The translations under genes and the position numbers were made by a program. A model generated the notes under the pieces. It made no database searches. It was given only the letters and a program-made list of their open reading frames with translations, and was not told where the DNA came from. A stretch of 64,000 nucleotides of DNA from Kribbella jejuensis (lineage in GTDB: Bacteria; Actinomycetota; Actinomycetes; Propionibacteriales; Kribbellaceae): assembly GCF_006715085.1 (NCBI RefSeq), contig NZ_VFMM01000001.1:744001-808000 (forward strand), read 5' to 3'. Below, in pieces: positions 36,049 through 48,448 of the stretch (position 1 is the stretch's first letter; each line of letters opens with the position of its first letter).

Positions 36049-37512
36049 TCAGGCGTAGAAGGTCTCGTACTCGATCGAGACGCGCTGCGAGCCGTAGCTG
36101 CCCGAGCTGTCGCCGTCGATCTCGACCTTCCAGCCGCCGACATAAGCAGCGTACTGCTTGCCGTCAGTGTGCGCCTCGACGTACGCCTTCACCGCTGCCG
36201 CGTTACCGCCCTGCAGGACACCGAACGCGTCGCCCAGCACCGACTTCATCGCGGTCTTCACCGCGCTGCCGTCGGCGGAGACGCTCAGCTCGAGGTCCTT
36301 GATGCCCTTGCCGGCGCTGGCGTAGAAGAACACGCGCTGCGAGCCGTACTCCCCGACGTCCTTGCGGCACGAGGTGGTGCAGACATATGACTTGGCCTTC
36401 AGTGCCGTGGTCATCTGGGCCGCCGTCGTGTCGAAGGTCTGGTCCGGCAGATCCAGCGACTCCTCGCCGTTCTTGTGGCCGGACAGCCGCAGGCTCGACC
36501 CGGAGTTGCTCAGCTGGAACTCGCCCCAGCCGGTGCTGACCTCGTCGGAGCGCTGGCCGGTCTTCACCGAGTCCTGGACCTTCGTCACCGAGTCGCCGCC
36601 GAACGTGTCGTTGCCGACCGCCTGCAGCACCTGGCCGAACGCGACCTGGGCGTTGTTGTTGTTGTCGTCGTCCGTGGTCTCCAGCCGGACGGCGATGATC
36701 GTGCCGTCGGACTTGAACTGGAAGATCGCGTCCGCCTGCTTGCTGCCGTCGTACTTGAAGCAGCCGCGGTGTGCGCCCTGGCCGGTGTTGAACAGGTCGC
36801 TGCAGCCGAAGCCCATGCCCTGCAACTTGTCGGTGATGCCCTTCGCCTGTCCGGTCGCGTTGCCGAGCTGGCCGCCGGTGCCCGGACCGGTGCCGGTGGA
36901 CGGGGACGTCGAGGTCGACGGGTCGCCGCCCTGGGTCGACTGGCCGCTGGTCGGCTGGCTCGTCGGGGTGTCGTCATCGCCGCTGAACGCACGGATGCCG
37001 AGGAAGACCAGCAGTGCGATCACGATCAGGCCGACGACGCCACCGCCGATGAAGAACGGCAGCTTGTCCTTGCTGATACCGAACGGGCCTTTGTCGCGGC
37101 CACCCGGGCCGCCCGGACCGGTCGGCTGCCACTGACCACTGCCCTGGGGCTGCCATCCGCCCTGCTGCGGCGGACGTTGGCCCCAACCCTGCTGCTGGTA
37201 CGCGCCACCCTGCTGCGGCGGCTGACCCCAACCGCCACCAGGCTGACCCTGCGGCTGGCCAGGCTGCTGCCCGGGCTGCTGTCCCCAGCCGCCACCGGGC
37301 TGACCCTGCTGCGGCGGACGCCCCTGCTGCGGAGGCTGACCATGCTGCTGCGGCGGCTGCACCCAGCCACCACCTTGAGCAGGAGGTTGTTGCCCCCAGC
37401 CACCTTGCTGCGGCGGTGGTGGCTGCTGCGGCCCGCCTGGTCCCCCGTGCTGCCCGCCTGGCTGGCCCCCCGGCTGCCCAGGACCCCACGGTCCCTGCGG
37501 CGGCGTCGTCAT
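36049..37512 (-). CDS. Membrane protein with Pro/Gln/Gly-rich cytoplasmic domain
   Basis: The 487-residue protein starts with about 140 disordered residues made of imperfect repeats of the QQGGWGQ/PPQQ type. A membrane helix follows at about 154-176, then a Thr/Ser-rich linker and an outside domain with four Cys (CSDLF, GCFKY, and VCTTSCRKD), likely disulfide-bonded. The outside domain resembles no family I recognise. Related actinobacterial proteins with a low-complexity start and one helix are common. It is next to ligA but transcribed away from the ACT gene. Confidence 0.8.
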   Translation of the reverse strand: MTTPPQGPWGPGQPGGQPGGQHGGPGGPQQPPPPQQGGWGQQPPAQGGGWVQPPQQHGQPPQQGRPPQQGQPGGGWGQQPGQQPGQPQGQPGGGWGQPPQQGGAYQQQGWGQRPPQQGGWQPQGSGQWQPTGPGGPGGRDKGPFGISKDKLPFFIGGGVVGLIVIALLVFLGIRAFSGDDDTPTSQPTSGQSTQGGDPSTSTSPSTGTGPGTGGQLGNATGQAKGITDKLQGMGFGCSDLFNTGQGAHRGCFKYDGSKQADAIFQFKSDGTIIAVRLETTDDDNNNNAQVAFGQVLQAVGNDTFGGDSVTKVQDSVKTGQRSDEVSTGWGEFQLSNSGSSLRLSGHKNGEESLDLPDQTFDTTAAQMTTALKAKSYVCTTSCRKDVGEYGSQRVFFYASAGKGIKDLELSVSADGSAVKTAMKSVLGDAFGVLQGGNAAAVKAYVEAHTDGKQYAAYVGGWKVEIDGDSSGSYGSQRVSIEYETFYA

Positions 37513-37605
37513 ATTTGTTGCTCCTTCTGACCCAGATCTCGACGTGCAAAGTTAACAGTCGGACGGCTCAGCCGGTCCGCCGGATCCACCCGTCGCGAAA
37601 ATCGT

Positions 37606-39717
<2,112 letters not shown>

Positions 39718-39744
39718 TTACATCGGGCGACTGACAGTTTTCGG

Positions 39745-40722
39745 TTACTCGTCGGCGGCTTCGCCTACTACCTCGACGACCTCGCGGAGCAGTTTCAGGC
39801 GGGCTCGGGCGTCGGTGGGGGTCGGCGCGGCGGCCAGCCCGCAGGCGGGGGTTATCGCTACTTGCTTCAGGAGTTCTGGGTCGAGGCCCAGTTCGCGCCA
39901 GCGGCGTACCAGGGGCTCGGCGGCCTGGTCGGGGCGCGGGATCGGGCCGGTGGTCGGTACGACGCCCGCATAGATCTTGGTGCCGGCTTCTGCTGCGGTG
40001 GCGACCTGGTCCCAGGCGCCGTTGTTGAGCAGCGAGACGTCCATAGCGATGCCGCTGGCGCCCGACTTGGTGAATGCCTCGATCGGCGGACGTGCTGCGC
40101 AGCAGTGCAGAAGAGTGGGCGCAAACCCAGTGAAGAGGCTCAGCAGCTCCACCGCACCGGGCCCGTCGACGGAGCGGTGCTTGCTCCAGCCGGACGCTGT
40201 TGGCACAGCTCCGGCCAGTACGGCGGGCAGCCCGGGCTCATCGACCTGCAGGAGCACCTCCGCTCCAGGCACACGCTTGCGTACTTCGGCCACGTGCTGC
40301 TCCACGCCGTACGCCAAGGCCTGCGCGAGATCGCGCCGCGCACCGTAGTCGGCCAGGACCTTGTCGCCACGCGGACGCTCGACAGCAGCCGCAAGGGTCC
40401 ACGGGCCGGTGACCTGTACCTTCAGCTGGCCCTCGTAGCCGTCGGCGTACTCCTCCAGCACGTCCAGGTCTTCCTGCAGCAGCGCCCGTGCGCGCCGCTG
40501 GTCCAGACTCGCCCGTGCGTCCCCGCCGCCGGTCAGCCGCCACCCGACCGGTTGCAGATCAGCGGCAAGCTCTGTGAGTACGGCGATCGTCCGGCTGATC
40601 ATGTCGCCGTACGGGCGCGCCGGGAGCTCGGGCAGGAACGGGAGGTCGACCAGCTCGAGGACTGCGCGCATCCACTCGCGGATGTCGTCGCCGGGGACCG
40701 AGCCGAGTCCGGTGGTGGTCAT
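39745..40722 (-). CDS. MetE-like (cobalamin-independent methionine synthase core) protein
   Basis: The 325-residue protein corresponds to a single MetE barrel without the duplicated N-terminal half. Candidate zinc ligands are the His-Cys in [10 protein letters not shown] and the Cys in ITPACGLA. Such core-MetE proteins use methyl donors other than polyglutamyl folate in some organisms. A homologue sits between mnmA and ligA in mycobacteria (Rv3015c). The start overlaps the mnmA stop by four bases. Confidence 0.85.
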   Translation of the reverse strand: MTTTGLGSVPGDDIREWMRAVLELVDLPFLPELPARPYGDMISRTIAVLTELAADLQPVGWRLTGGGDARASLDQRRARALLQEDLDVLEEYADGYEGQLKVQVTGPWTLAAAVERPRGDKVLADYGARRDLAQALAYGVEQHVAEVRKRVPGAEVLLQVDEPGLPAVLAGAVPTASGWSKHRSVDGPGAVELLSLFTGFAPTLLHCCAARPPIEAFTKSGASGIAMDVSLLNNGAWDQVATAAEAGTKIYAGVVPTTGPIPRPDQAAEPLVRRWRELGLDPELLKQVAITPACGLAAAPTPTDARARLKLLREVVEVVGEAADE

Positions 40723-41813
40723 ACGGTGGCGCTGACGCGCTGGACCGAGTCGATGGTCGCTGAACCGATGACCCGTGTCCCGTCATACAGAACCACAGCC
40801 TGTCCTGGAGCGACAGCGGACGTCGGTTCCGCGAAGGTGACCTGTACGTGATTGCCCTGAACTGTCGCGACCACAGGGACCTCGTCCCCGTGCGCGCGGA
40901 GTTGGGCGGTCGCGTGGACGACGGAGTCGGCTGGGGCCGGGCCGCACCAACGGGGGTTGGAGGCGGTCAACTCGGAGACGGCGAGCTCCTCGCGGGAGCC
41001 GACGGTGACGGTGCGGTCGACGGGGCTGATGTCCAGGACGAAGCGGGGCTTGCCGTCCGCGGCGGGCGTACCGATCTTCAGGCCCTTGCGCTGGCCGATG
41101 GTGAAGCCGTGCGTCCCGGAGTGCTCGCCGAGCTTGTTGCCCTGTGCATCGACGATGTCACCGGGCGCCTCGCCGAGCTGCGCGCCCAGGAACCCGGCCG
41201 TGTTGCCGTCGGCAATGAAGCAGATGTCGTGGCTGTCCGGCTTCGCCGCCACCGACAGCCCGCGCCGCTCGGCCTCCTCGCGGACCTCGGTCTTCACCGT
41301 GTCGCCGAGCGGGAAGAATGCGTGCGCGAGCTGCGCCTGGGTCAGGACGCCGAGCACGTACGACTGGTCCTTGGCCGGGTCCACCGCCCGGTGCAGCTCG
41401 CGAGCGCCGTCCGGTGTGTCGACGATCCGCGCGTAGTGCCCGGTCGCGACCGCGTCGAAGCCGAGCGCCAGCGCCCGCTCCAGGACCGCGCTGAACTTGA
41501 CCTTCTCGTTGCACCGCAGGCAGGGGTTCGGCGTCCGGCCGGCCGCGTACTCGCTGACGAAGTCCTCGACCACGTCGGCATGGAACCGCTCGGCCAGGTC
41601 CCAGACGTAGAACGGGATGCCGATCACGTCCGCGGCCCGCCGCGCGTCCCGCGAGTCCTCGATCGTGCAGCAGCCGCGCGCGCCGCTGCGGTACGACTGC
41701 GGGTTCCGGCTGAGTGCGAGGTGTACACCGGTCACGTCGTGCCCGGCCTCGGCCATCCGCGCCGCCGCGACCGCGGAGTCCACTCCGCCGGACATGGCTG
41801 CGAGTACCCGCAT
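40719..41813 (-). CDS. mnmA: tRNA 2-thiouridylase
   Basis: Transfers sulfur to U34 of Lys, Glu and Gln tRNAs. The 364-residue protein has the PP-loop [10 protein letters not shown] (8-17) for ATP and the two catalytic Cys in RCNEKVKF and [12 protein letters not shown] at 41813 coincides with the last base of the cysteine desulfurase stop, so the sulfur donor and acceptor genes are coupled. Confidence 0.95.
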   Translation of the reverse strand: MRVLAAMSGGVDSAVAAARMAEAGHDVTGVHLALSRNPQSYRSGARGCCTIEDSRDARRAADVIGIPFYVWDLAERFHADVVEDFVSEYAAGRTPNPCLRCNEKVKFSAVLERALALGFDAVATGHYARIVDTPDGARELHRAVDPAKDQSYVLGVLTQAQLAHAFFPLGDTVKTEVREEAERRGLSVAAKPDSHDICFIADGNTAGFLGAQLGEAPGDIVDAQGNKLGEHSGTHGFTIGQRKGLKIGTPAADGKPRFVLDISPVDRTVTVGSREELAVSELTASNPRWCGPAPADSVVHATAQLRAHGDEVPVVATVQGNHVQVTFAEPTSAVAPGQAVVLYDGTRVIGSATIDSVQRVSATV

Positions 41814-43015
41814 CAGGTGTTCCTTCCCACGTTCTGCAATCCGGCGGACTTCGCCCGCTCCACCACAGGTCCGATGTTGTCCAGGACCGCGTCGATATCG
41901 GCCCGGGTCGAGGTGTGCCCGAGGGTGAACCGGAGCGAGCCGCGGGCCCGCTGGTCGTCGTACCCCATCGCGAGCAGCACGTGGCTGGGCTCGGCGACGC
42001 CGGCATTGCACGCGGAACCGGTGGAGACCTCGATCCCCCGCGCGTCGAGCAACAGCAACAGCGAGTCGCCCTCGCAGTCGCTGAACGACAAGTGTGCATT
42101 ACCGGGCAAGCGGCCGACCGGGTCACCGGAGAGCTTGGCGCCCTCGACGGTACTGGTGATGCCGTGCACGAGCGTGTCGCGCAGCTCGGTCAGCCGCGCC
42201 GCCTCCTCGGCCTGGTGCTGGACGGCGTAGTCGGTGGCGACCGCGAACCCGGCCGTCGCGGGCACGTCCAGGGTGCCGGAACGGACGTCGCGCTCCTGTC
42301 CCCCGCCGTGCAGGATCGGCGTCAGCTGCGTCTCCTTGTGCACGACCAGCGCGCCGATTCCGTACGGACCGCCGAGCTTGTGCGCCGACACCGTCATCGC
42401 GTCCACTCGGAGCGCGGCGAAGTCGACCGGCACCTGCCCGATCGCCTGGACGGCGTCGGTGTGCACGGGTACGCCGTACTCCTGGGCGATGGCCGCGACC
42501 TCGGTCACCGGCTGGAGCGTGCCGACCTCGTTGTTCGCCATCATCAGCGTGACGAAGGACACCGACGCCGGGTCGCGCTCGATCGCTCGCCGGACGTCGT
42601 CCGGGTCGACCCGGCCGAGCTCGTCGACCGGGAGCCACTCGATCTCGGCGCCCTCGTGCTGCCCGAGCCAGATCGCCGGGTCGAGGACCGCGTGGTGCTC
42701 GATGCCGCTGAGCAGGATCCGGCGGCGGCCTGGGTCCTGCGCCAGGCGAGACCACCACAGGCCCTTCAGCGCCAGGTTGTCCGCCTCGGTGCCGCCCGAG
42801 GTGAACACGACCTCGCTCGGCTGCGCCCCGAGTGCGGCGGCGATCGACTCGCGCGCCTCCTCGACGGTACGGCGGGCGCACCGACCGGAGCCGTGCAGGG
42901 AAGACGCGTTACCGGTGCGGCTGAGGTGATGGGTCATCGCCTCGATCGCGGCCGGGAGCATCGGGGTCGTCGCCGCGTGGTCGAGATACACCGTGCGACG
43001 GTCGGTGGCAGTCAT
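41813..43015 (-). CDS. Cysteine desulfurase (IscS/NifS family)
   Basis: Releases sulfur from cysteine as a persulfide, with PLP, for tRNA thiolation and Fe-S assembly. The 400-residue protein has the PLP Lys in [12 protein letters not shown], the PLP-stacking His of [10 protein letters not shown], and the active Cys in GSACNAG. It is coupled to mnmA, as in M. tuberculosis iscS-trmU. Confidence 0.93.
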   Translation of the reverse strand: MTATDRRTVYLDHAATTPMLPAAIEAMTHHLSRTGNASSLHGSGRCARRTVEEARESIAAALGAQPSEVVFTSGGTEADNLALKGLWWSRLAQDPGRRRILLSGIEHHAVLDPAIWLGQHEGAEIEWLPVDELGRVDPDDVRRAIERDPASVSFVTLMMANNEVGTLQPVTEVAAIAQEYGVPVHTDAVQAIGQVPVDFAALRVDAMTVSAHKLGGPYGIGALVVHKETQLTPILHGGGQERDVRSGTLDVPATAGFAVATDYAVQHQAEEAARLTELRDTLVHGITSTVEGAKLSGDPVGRLPGNAHLSFSDCEGDSLLLLLDARGIEVSTGSACNAGVAEPSHVLLAMGYDDQRARGSLRFTLGHTSTRADIDAVLDNIGPVVERAKSAGLQNVGRNT

Positions 43016-43135
43016 ATCGGTTTCAAGGGTATGTCCGGCGCGAATGTTCCCGCTCCCCGGGCGGGTCCTGGATCCGGTGACCCCGCTCGCACGTCATTCT
43101 TCCCGGGGGCACGAACCGGGCACGGAAGGCGGAAT

Positions 43136-44656
43136 ATGAACGACTGGTGGACCGAGCGCAGGCAGAACCAGCAGTTGTCCGATCTGCAGAGCGAGATGTC
43201 GTACGCGCGATCGGAGACGTCCAGCCTGCGGTCGCAGCTGTCCCGGATCCAGGGCAGCCTGCAGACCCGGGTGGAGAGCCTGTCGCGGGCGTTCGACGCG
43301 TTCGTCGAGCTGTCCGACCTGCGGCACGAGACGGTCGGGTTCACCGACGAGGCCGAGCTCCGGCGGTACGCGGCGCGGGTGGTGAGCGCGCTGGCGTCCG
43401 GTACGGAACTGCCACCGGCCGTCGATCCGGTACCGCAGTACTGGCTGGAGCCGGCTGTCACCGCACTGATCTCACTGCACGCCGGGGCACCCGACGAGGA
43501 GGCGGTGAGTACGGCGATCAAGCTCGACGAGCGCCGTACGTCGACGTTCCTGGCGCTGGCGTTGGCCGCGCTCGGGGAGCGGCACCTGGTGCGGACCGAG
43601 TGGCTGGAGGCGGCGTTCGGCGTACCGAATGACGACGGGACGTTGACGCGGGTCCAGCGGGTGCTGTGGACGACCGCGGCGCGCGGTGGGTTCGGGCCCG
43701 AGGCGCTGGAGCTTGTCGTTGCGAAGCTGCGGTTGGGAATGACGGCAGATGGCGCATGGCTGTCGAAGCTGGAATCCCGCGGGAGTGCGGGGTCGCGGCC
43801 GCGGGGGTTGAAGGCCACGGAGAAGCAGGACGACGCTTGGTACCGGTTGAGCCGGGTCGCGGACGCTGTGCAGTCGATCGTCGGCAACACCGAGGCGCGG
43901 GAGCCCGACCCGAGTCTGACCGCAGACGCCGAAGCGGAGCCGGAGAAGAACAGTGCGGCCGCGCTGTTGCGGTTGCTGATCTCGGAGGGCAGCGAACCGG
44001 AGCGCGAGACGCTGGCGCGGATCGCCGTACTCCGGGCTCGGGTCAGCGGGGGCTCCGACACGGTGGAGACGTTGGCGGACTCGGCCGGTACGGTCAACCA
44101 ACTGCTCGCCGACGACCTGGCGATGTCCGCGGATCCTTATCTGGCGGCGACCGCGCTGCGCGTGATCGCGCCGTCGGTGCTGCCGGCGGTGGAGCAGCTC
44201 GCGCAGACCGCTGACCAGCCCGCGCCGACGCAGGTCACGGTGGACAGCGGCTCGCGGACGATCACCGTCCGCGCCGACGGACCGGACAAGCTCGAGCTCG
44301 GCGCGGCAACGACGGCCCTGACGTCCGGCGTAGGTGTCGCGACCGGCAAACAGAACGCACTGCCGATCGGGCTCGTCGTCGGCGGTCTGGTGGTCGCTGT
44401 CGGGCTCGGGCTGATCGTGCACTGGTTCTGGATCGTCGTCGGCGTGGTGATCGCGGGATTCGGCGTGAACAGCTACCTCAGACTCCGCTCGGCGTTGAAG
44501 GCGGACCGCGAACGCGCCGCCGGCGAAGCAACCAACCTGAACGACCGCTGCACCACCGCCGCCAATTCCCTGACGGACTACCTCGACAACACCCCGGCCC
44601 GCAAAGCCTCCATCACCGCCTCCCTCACCACCCTCCGCCAGCAGCTCGCAGGCTGA
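43136..44656 (+). CDS. Coiled-coil membrane protein of unknown function
   Basis: The 506-residue protein opens with a heptad-rich coiled coil (about 10-60), has a helical middle region with no recognised domain, and ends with two hydrophobic helices (about 408-450) and a polar helical tail. No signal peptide is present. ATG at 43136 has GGAAGGCGG upstream. A longer in-frame stretch starting inside the desulfurase gene was rejected. It is divergent from the cysteine desulfurase gene. Confidence 0.75.
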   Translation: MNDWWTERRQNQQLSDLQSEMSYARSETSSLRSQLSRIQGSLQTRVESLSRAFDAFVELSDLRHETVGFTDEAELRRYAARVVSALASGTELPPAVDPVPQYWLEPAVTALISLHAGAPDEEAVSTAIKLDERRTSTFLALALAALGERHLVRTEWLEAAFGVPNDDGTLTRVQRVLWTTAARGGFGPEALELVVAKLRLGMTADGAWLSKLESRGSAGSRPRGLKATEKQDDAWYRLSRVADAVQSIVGNTEAREPDPSLTADAEAEPEKNSAAALLRLLISEGSEPERETLARIAVLRARVSGGSDTVETLADSAGTVNQLLADDLAMSADPYLAATALRVIAPSVLPAVEQLAQTADQPAPTQVTVDSGSRTITVRADGPDKLELGAATTALTSGVGVATGKQNALPIGLVVGGLVVAVGLGLIVHWFWIVVGVVIAGFGVNSYLRLRSALKADRERAAGEATNLNDRCTTAANSLTDYLDNTPARKASITASLTTLRQQLAG

Positions 44657-44666
44657 CCGCCTCCCC

Positions 44667-44730
44667 CGCTGGCGGGTTGTTTGATCCCTGGCCCGTTGCA
44701 ACCCGCCACCGGCCCAACAACCCGCCAGCG
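44667..44730. repeat. 15-bp inverted repeat after the coiled-coil gene
   Basis: CGCTGGCGGGTTGTT (44667-44681) and AACAACCCGCCAGCG (44716-44730) are exact complements with a 34-base spacer. It is probably a terminator stem for the gene just upstream, since it begins 11 bases after its stop. Confidence 0.75.
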
Positions 44731-44747
44731 AGCAACTGGGCATGACG

Positions 44748-44779
44748 AAGGCCCGGCTCGGGGAACCGGGCCGGGCCTT
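44748..44779 (-). terminator. Terminator after etfA
   Basis: AAGGCCCGGC and GCCGGGCCTT form a 10-bp stem with an inner GC-rich loop, 13 bases past the etfA stop. Confidence 0.75.
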
Positions 44780-44791
44780 CGGGGTGCTGGG

Positions 44792-45757
44792 TCAGGACTT
44801 GCGCTTGGTTACTTCTTCGGTGGCTGTGGGGAGGACCTTGTGGAGGTCGCCGACCACGCCGAAGTCGACCAGCTCGAAGATCGGGGCCTCGGGGTCCTTG
44901 TTGATCGCGACGATCGTCTTCGAGGTCTGCATACCGGCCCGGTGCTGGATGGCGCCGGAGATGCCGGCGGCCACGTACAGCTGCGGGGACACCGTCTTGC
45001 CGGTCTGACCGACCTGGTAGGCGTGCGGGTACCACCCCGAGTCGACCGCGGCACGGGACGCGCCGACCGCGGCGCCGAGCGAGTCGGCGAAGGCTTCGAC
45101 CGGGCCGAAGTCGCCGCCGGTACCGCGGCCACCCGAGACGATGATCGCGGCCTCGGTCAGCTCCGGACGGCCGGTCGCCTCCCGCGGCTTGGAGTCGGTG
45201 ATCCGGGCCGTCTTCGCGGCATCGGAGATCGTCACGTCGAACTCCTCCACCTCCGGAGACGTCTCCGCGACCTCCGGGGTGGCGGCATTCGGCTTGACAG
45301 TGATGATCGGCGTGCCATGGGTGACCTTCGCCTGCACGGTGAAGTTGCCCGCGAACACCGACTGCGTGGTCACCGGACCACCATCACCGGCCTGGACGTC
45401 GACGGCATCCGTGATCAGCCCGGAGTCCAGCTTGACCGCGAGCCGGGCCGCGATCTCTTTGCCCTCGGCGTTCGACGAGATCAGGATCGCCGACGGCTCC
45501 ACCTTCGCCGCGACCTGCTGCAGCGCCTCGGCCTTCGGAGCCACCAGGTACTGCGAGAGCTCCGGGTTGGACAGTGCGATCACCTTGGTAGCGCCGTACT
45601 GCCCCAGGGCGGGCAGGGCGGCCTGCACATCGGAGCCGATGAAGACGGCGACCGGCTCGCCGAGCCGGCGGGCGATCGTGAGGAGCTCGGCGGTCGTCTT
45701 GCGGACAGTGCCCCCTGGGTTGTCCGTGTGGTCAACGAGAACCAGAACGTTCGACAT
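44792..45757 (-). CDS. etfA: Electron transfer flavoprotein alpha subunit
   Basis: The 321-residue subunit carries FAD and passes electrons from acyl-CoA dehydrogenases and similar flavoenzymes to the respiratory chain. The C-terminal signature is complete: [33 protein letters not shown], then [25 protein letters not shown] and [21 protein letters not shown]. It follows etfB by 14 bases. The pair corresponds to mycobacterial fixB-fixA. Confidence 0.95.
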   Translation of the reverse strand: MSNVLVLVDHTDNPGGTVRKTTAELLTIARRLGEPVAVFIGSDVQAALPALGQYGATKVIALSNPELSQYLVAPKAEALQQVAAKVEPSAILISSNAEGKEIAARLAVKLDSGLITDAVDVQAGDGGPVTTQSVFAGNFTVQAKVTHGTPIITVKPNAATPEVAETSPEVEEFDVTISDAAKTARITDSKPREATGRPELTEAAIIVSGGRGTGGDFGPVEAFADSLGAAVGASRAAVDSGWYPHAYQVGQTGKTVSPQLYVAAGISGAIQHRAGMQTSKTIVAINKDPEAPIFELVDFGVVGDLHKVLPTATEEVTKRKS

Positions 45758-45771
45758 GACTCAACCGCTCC

Positions 45772-46554
45772 TCAGAGGAACTTGTTCGTGGACAGGAACC
45801 CGACCAGCTCGGCAGCACCGCTACCGTCCTCGTCGGTGACGATCGTGCCGGCGCTGCGCGGCGGACGGGCGGTCACCTCGACCACCTCGGTCCACGCGCT
45901 CGAACCACCCACCTCGTCGGGGGTCAGCTCGAGGTCGGCCAGCGACCAGGTCTCGACCGGCTTCTTCTTCGCGGCCATGATGCCCTTGAACGACGGATAC
46001 CGCGGCTCGTTGGCCTGGTCCGACACCGACAGCACCAGCGGCAGCGTGCCCTCGATGGTCTCGCTCGCGGTGTCGCCGTCGCGGCGGATCCGGACGGTCT
46101 GCCCGTCGACGGTCACCTCCGAGCCCAGCGTCACGGCCGGCAGCCCGAGCCGCTCCGACACCATCGCCGGAACCACACCCATGCCACCGTCGGTGGAGCC
46201 CATCCCGAACACGACCAGGTCGGCCTCGAGCTTGGCCAGCGCCTTGGCCAGGATCAGCGAGGTGGCCACCGCGTCCGAACCGTGGATCGCGTCATCGAGA
46301 ACGTGGACACCGGCGTCGGCACCCATCTGCAGACCCTTCTTCACCGCGTCGGCGGCCTGCTCCGGCCCGACCGTGAGAACGGTCACTTCGGCGTCGCCGG
46401 CCTCCTTCACGGTGAGCGCGGTCTCGACGGCATACTCGTCCAGCTCGGACAGCAGCCCGTCGACACCGGCACGGTCCACCGTGTTGTCCTCCGAGCGGAA
46501 GCGGCGGTCCGCCGTGGCATCCGGCACGAACTTCGCGCAGACGACGATCTTCAT
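45772..46554 (-). CDS. etfB: Electron transfer flavoprotein beta subunit
   Basis: The 260-residue beta subunit binds AMP and docks with partner dehydrogenases. It begins KIVVCAKFVPD and has the segment FGMGSTDGGMGVVPAMVSERLGLPAVT typical of EtfB. It is the first gene of etfB-etfA and is divergent from a methyltransferase gene. Confidence 0.94.
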   Translation of the reverse strand: MKIVVCAKFVPDATADRRFRSEDNTVDRAGVDGLLSELDEYAVETALTVKEAGDAEVTVLTVGPEQAADAVKKGLQMGADAGVHVLDDAIHGSDAVATSLILAKALAKLEADLVVFGMGSTDGGMGVVPAMVSERLGLPAVTLGSEVTVDGQTVRIRRDGDTASETIEGTLPLVLSVSDQANEPRYPSFKGIMAAKKKPVETWSLADLELTPDEVGGSSAWTEVVEVTARPPRSAGTIVTDEDGSGAAELVGFLSTNKFL

Positions 46555-46673
46555 AGCGTGTGGGACCCCTTCTGGTTAACGGTCTCTCCAAGCCTGCCAC
46601 GGATGTTACCCGCGAGAAACATACGTCCGATGCGAGTCCCATCACAGTCTCCGGCACGACTAGTGTTGCGAAC

Positions 46674-47402
46674 GTGACAGAGACGCTACCGCTCACCGGG
46701 GAGAGAACAGCGCCGGGGATCTGGCACGAGAACTATTGGTTCGCGCGTCATGACGCTGCCTATCGCTGGATCACGGCGAATCTGCCGGTCGGGCGAGCCG
46801 GCCGGGTCCTCGACGCCGGCTGCGGCGAGGGCTACGGCGCGGAGCTGCTTCGGCTGGCCGGGGCAGGCTCCGTGACCGGTCTCGACTATGAAGATACGAC
46901 GTTGCGGCACGTCCGCCGGGTTTATCCACAGGTCAATGTCGCGCGCGGCAATCTCGTGCAGACGCCCTTCACCGACAGGGCTTTCACGACGATCACCTCA
47001 CTGCAGACGATCGAGCACCTGTGGGAGCAACCGCGTTTCGTCGCCGAATGCGCCCGGATCCTCGCACCACAAGGCACCTTGGTCCTCAGTACGCCGAACC
47101 GCCTGACCTTCCCGAGCGGAAACTGGTACCACACCCGCGAACTGACCGCCGCCGAGTTCGCCGAGCTGCTCGAACCGCACTTCGAGATCACGCACGCGCT
47201 CGGGCTGCACCACGGCGCACGGCTCACGGCCTGGGAGGCGCAGCACGGCTCCTGTGTGGACGCACAGCTCGCCGCGCCGCACGAGCAGTGGGACGACAAC
47301 TTGAACCGGCTGGTGCGCAGTACGACGTACGAGGACTTCGAGATTCGTCCAGGCGACCTGGACGAATCTCTCGACCTCATCCTGGTCGCTAGGGCCGGAT
47401 GA
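46674..47402 (+). CDS. SAM methyltransferase (Rv3030-like)
   Basis: The 242-residue protein begins ETLPLTGERTAPGIWHENYWFARHDAAY, a start typical of a family next to etfBA in mycobacteria (Rv3030), where it is linked to methylglucose lipopolysaccharide synthesis. Motif I is VLDAGCGEGYGAELL. GTG at 46674 fits the family N-terminus; the longer frame crosses the promoter. In mycobacteria a GH57 branching enzyme and a glycosyltransferase follow, but neither is present here. The last bases overlap the next, convergent gene. Confidence 0.85.
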   Translation: MTETLPLTGERTAPGIWHENYWFARHDAAYRWITANLPVGRAGRVLDAGCGEGYGAELLRLAGAGSVTGLDYEDTTLRHVRRVYPQVNVARGNLVQTPFTDRAFTTITSLQTIEHLWEQPRFVAECARILAPQGTLVLSTPNRLTFPSGNWYHTRELTAAEFAELLEPHFEITHALGLHHGARLTAWEAQHGSCVDAQLAAPHEQWDDNLNRLVRSTTYEDFEIRPGDLDESLDLILVARAG

Positions 47403-48447
47403 TCTTCTCGACGATCTTGCCGGCGATCAGGTAGACCAGCGCCGCGATTCCCCAGTTCACCAGCAGGGTGTTCTTCGCGGTCTGCAGCCGGAACAGATCC
47501 TTGAACGGGCCGACCAGGTCGTGCCCGCGCTCCAGGATCCAGCGCACGATCTCGTTGCTCTGGTTGGTCTGGTCGAGCGCGGTGAACAACGCGCCGAGAG
47601 CCAGAACAGCGGCCGCGAGCACCGCGATCAGCCAGATCAGCGAGGCGATCAGGGTGCGCAGCTTCTTGACGCCGGATCCGACGGAGCTCAGCGCCTGCTT
47701 GCCCCGGCCGGACGAGCTCACCGAAGAGCTCTTCGACACCACCGATTTGTTGCCCGAGGCACCTGACGGCTTCACCGGCGGCTTGCCGGCCGCACCCGTC
47801 ACGGCAGCGGCCGGCCTGTCCGCGTCCTTACCGGCGTCGCCGGCACCCGCGCCCGCCGGACCCGCTACGGCATCCTCCGAGCTCGCCGCTGCCGGTTCGG
47901 CCGCCTTCTCCCGGGCCCGCTGCTCGGCCACGATCTCCGCTGCCGTCTTGGGCCGCGCGGTCTTCGTCGCGGTCACACCCGTACCCGCGGCACCGGTAGC
48001 CGCGTCATTCCCTGGCTCGTTCCCCGGCGTCGCGCCGGCCTTGGCGGCGTCGGCGGCCTTGGCCGCTTCCGCCTTCTCGTCCTGCGTACCCACGTCGTCC
48101 ATCTCCTCAGCCGGGGTCGGTTCCTCGTCCGTGGCGGCCGGCGCTCTCCTCCGCCGGCCGACCGGGACCGGGCGCGGCGACAACCGCCGACGGGCACCCG
48201 CTACCGGTGCCGTCGCCGTACTGCTGTCCGCTGCCTGTCGATCCGGGTTCACGCTCACGCCCATGTCTGGTTCGTTCGTTTCAAGCACTGGTTCCAACGT
48301 AGCGCTACCGGGTACCGGCTCGGTCACGATGGGTACCGGATCGACCGCACGCGTCGGCGCCTGGGTGATCGAGCCATCGGCCGCGGCCTGGTCCAGCGGC
48401 GACCGGGCAGCCTGACCGGCCGGATCGATCGCAGCCTGGTCAGCCAC
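47389..48447 (-). CDS. Ala/Thr-rich protein with two C-terminal membrane helices
   Basis: The 352-residue product has a ~240-residue low-complexity, disordered region rich in Ala, Thr, Pro and charged residues, a Ser-rich stretch, then two hydrophobic helices in the last 90 residues. No domain is recognised. The GTG at 48447 is two bases after the acyltransferase stop, so the two are transcribed together. It could be a membrane-bound partner of the acyltransferase. The end overlaps the convergent methyltransferase gene by 14 bases. Confidence 0.7.
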   Translation of the reverse strand: MADQAAIDPAGQAARSPLDQAAADGSITQAPTRAVDPVPIVTEPVPGSATLEPVLETNEPDMGVSVNPDRQAADSSTATAPVAGARRRLSPRPVPVGRRRRAPAATDEEPTPAEEMDDVGTQDEKAEAAKAADAAKAGATPGNEPGNDAATGAAGTGVTATKTARPKTAAEIVAEQRAREKAAEPAAASSEDAVAGPAGAGAGDAGKDADRPAAAVTGAAGKPPVKPSGASGNKSVVSKSSSVSSSGRGKQALSSVGSGVKKLRTLIASLIWLIAVLAAAVLALGALFTALDQTNQSNEIVRWILERGHDLVGPFKDLFRLQTAKNTLLVNWGIAALVYLIAGKIVEKIIRP

Positions 48448-48448
48448 G

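Noticed and set aside
36049..37512. Repeated DNA of the Pro/Gln/Gly region as CRISPR or a tandem repeat array
   Set aside because: The repeats are imperfect, in frame and protein-coding.
41714..43135. Upstream part of a long plus-strand frame across the desulfurase gene
   Set aside because: The real gene starts at the ATG at 43136 with a ribosome-binding site.
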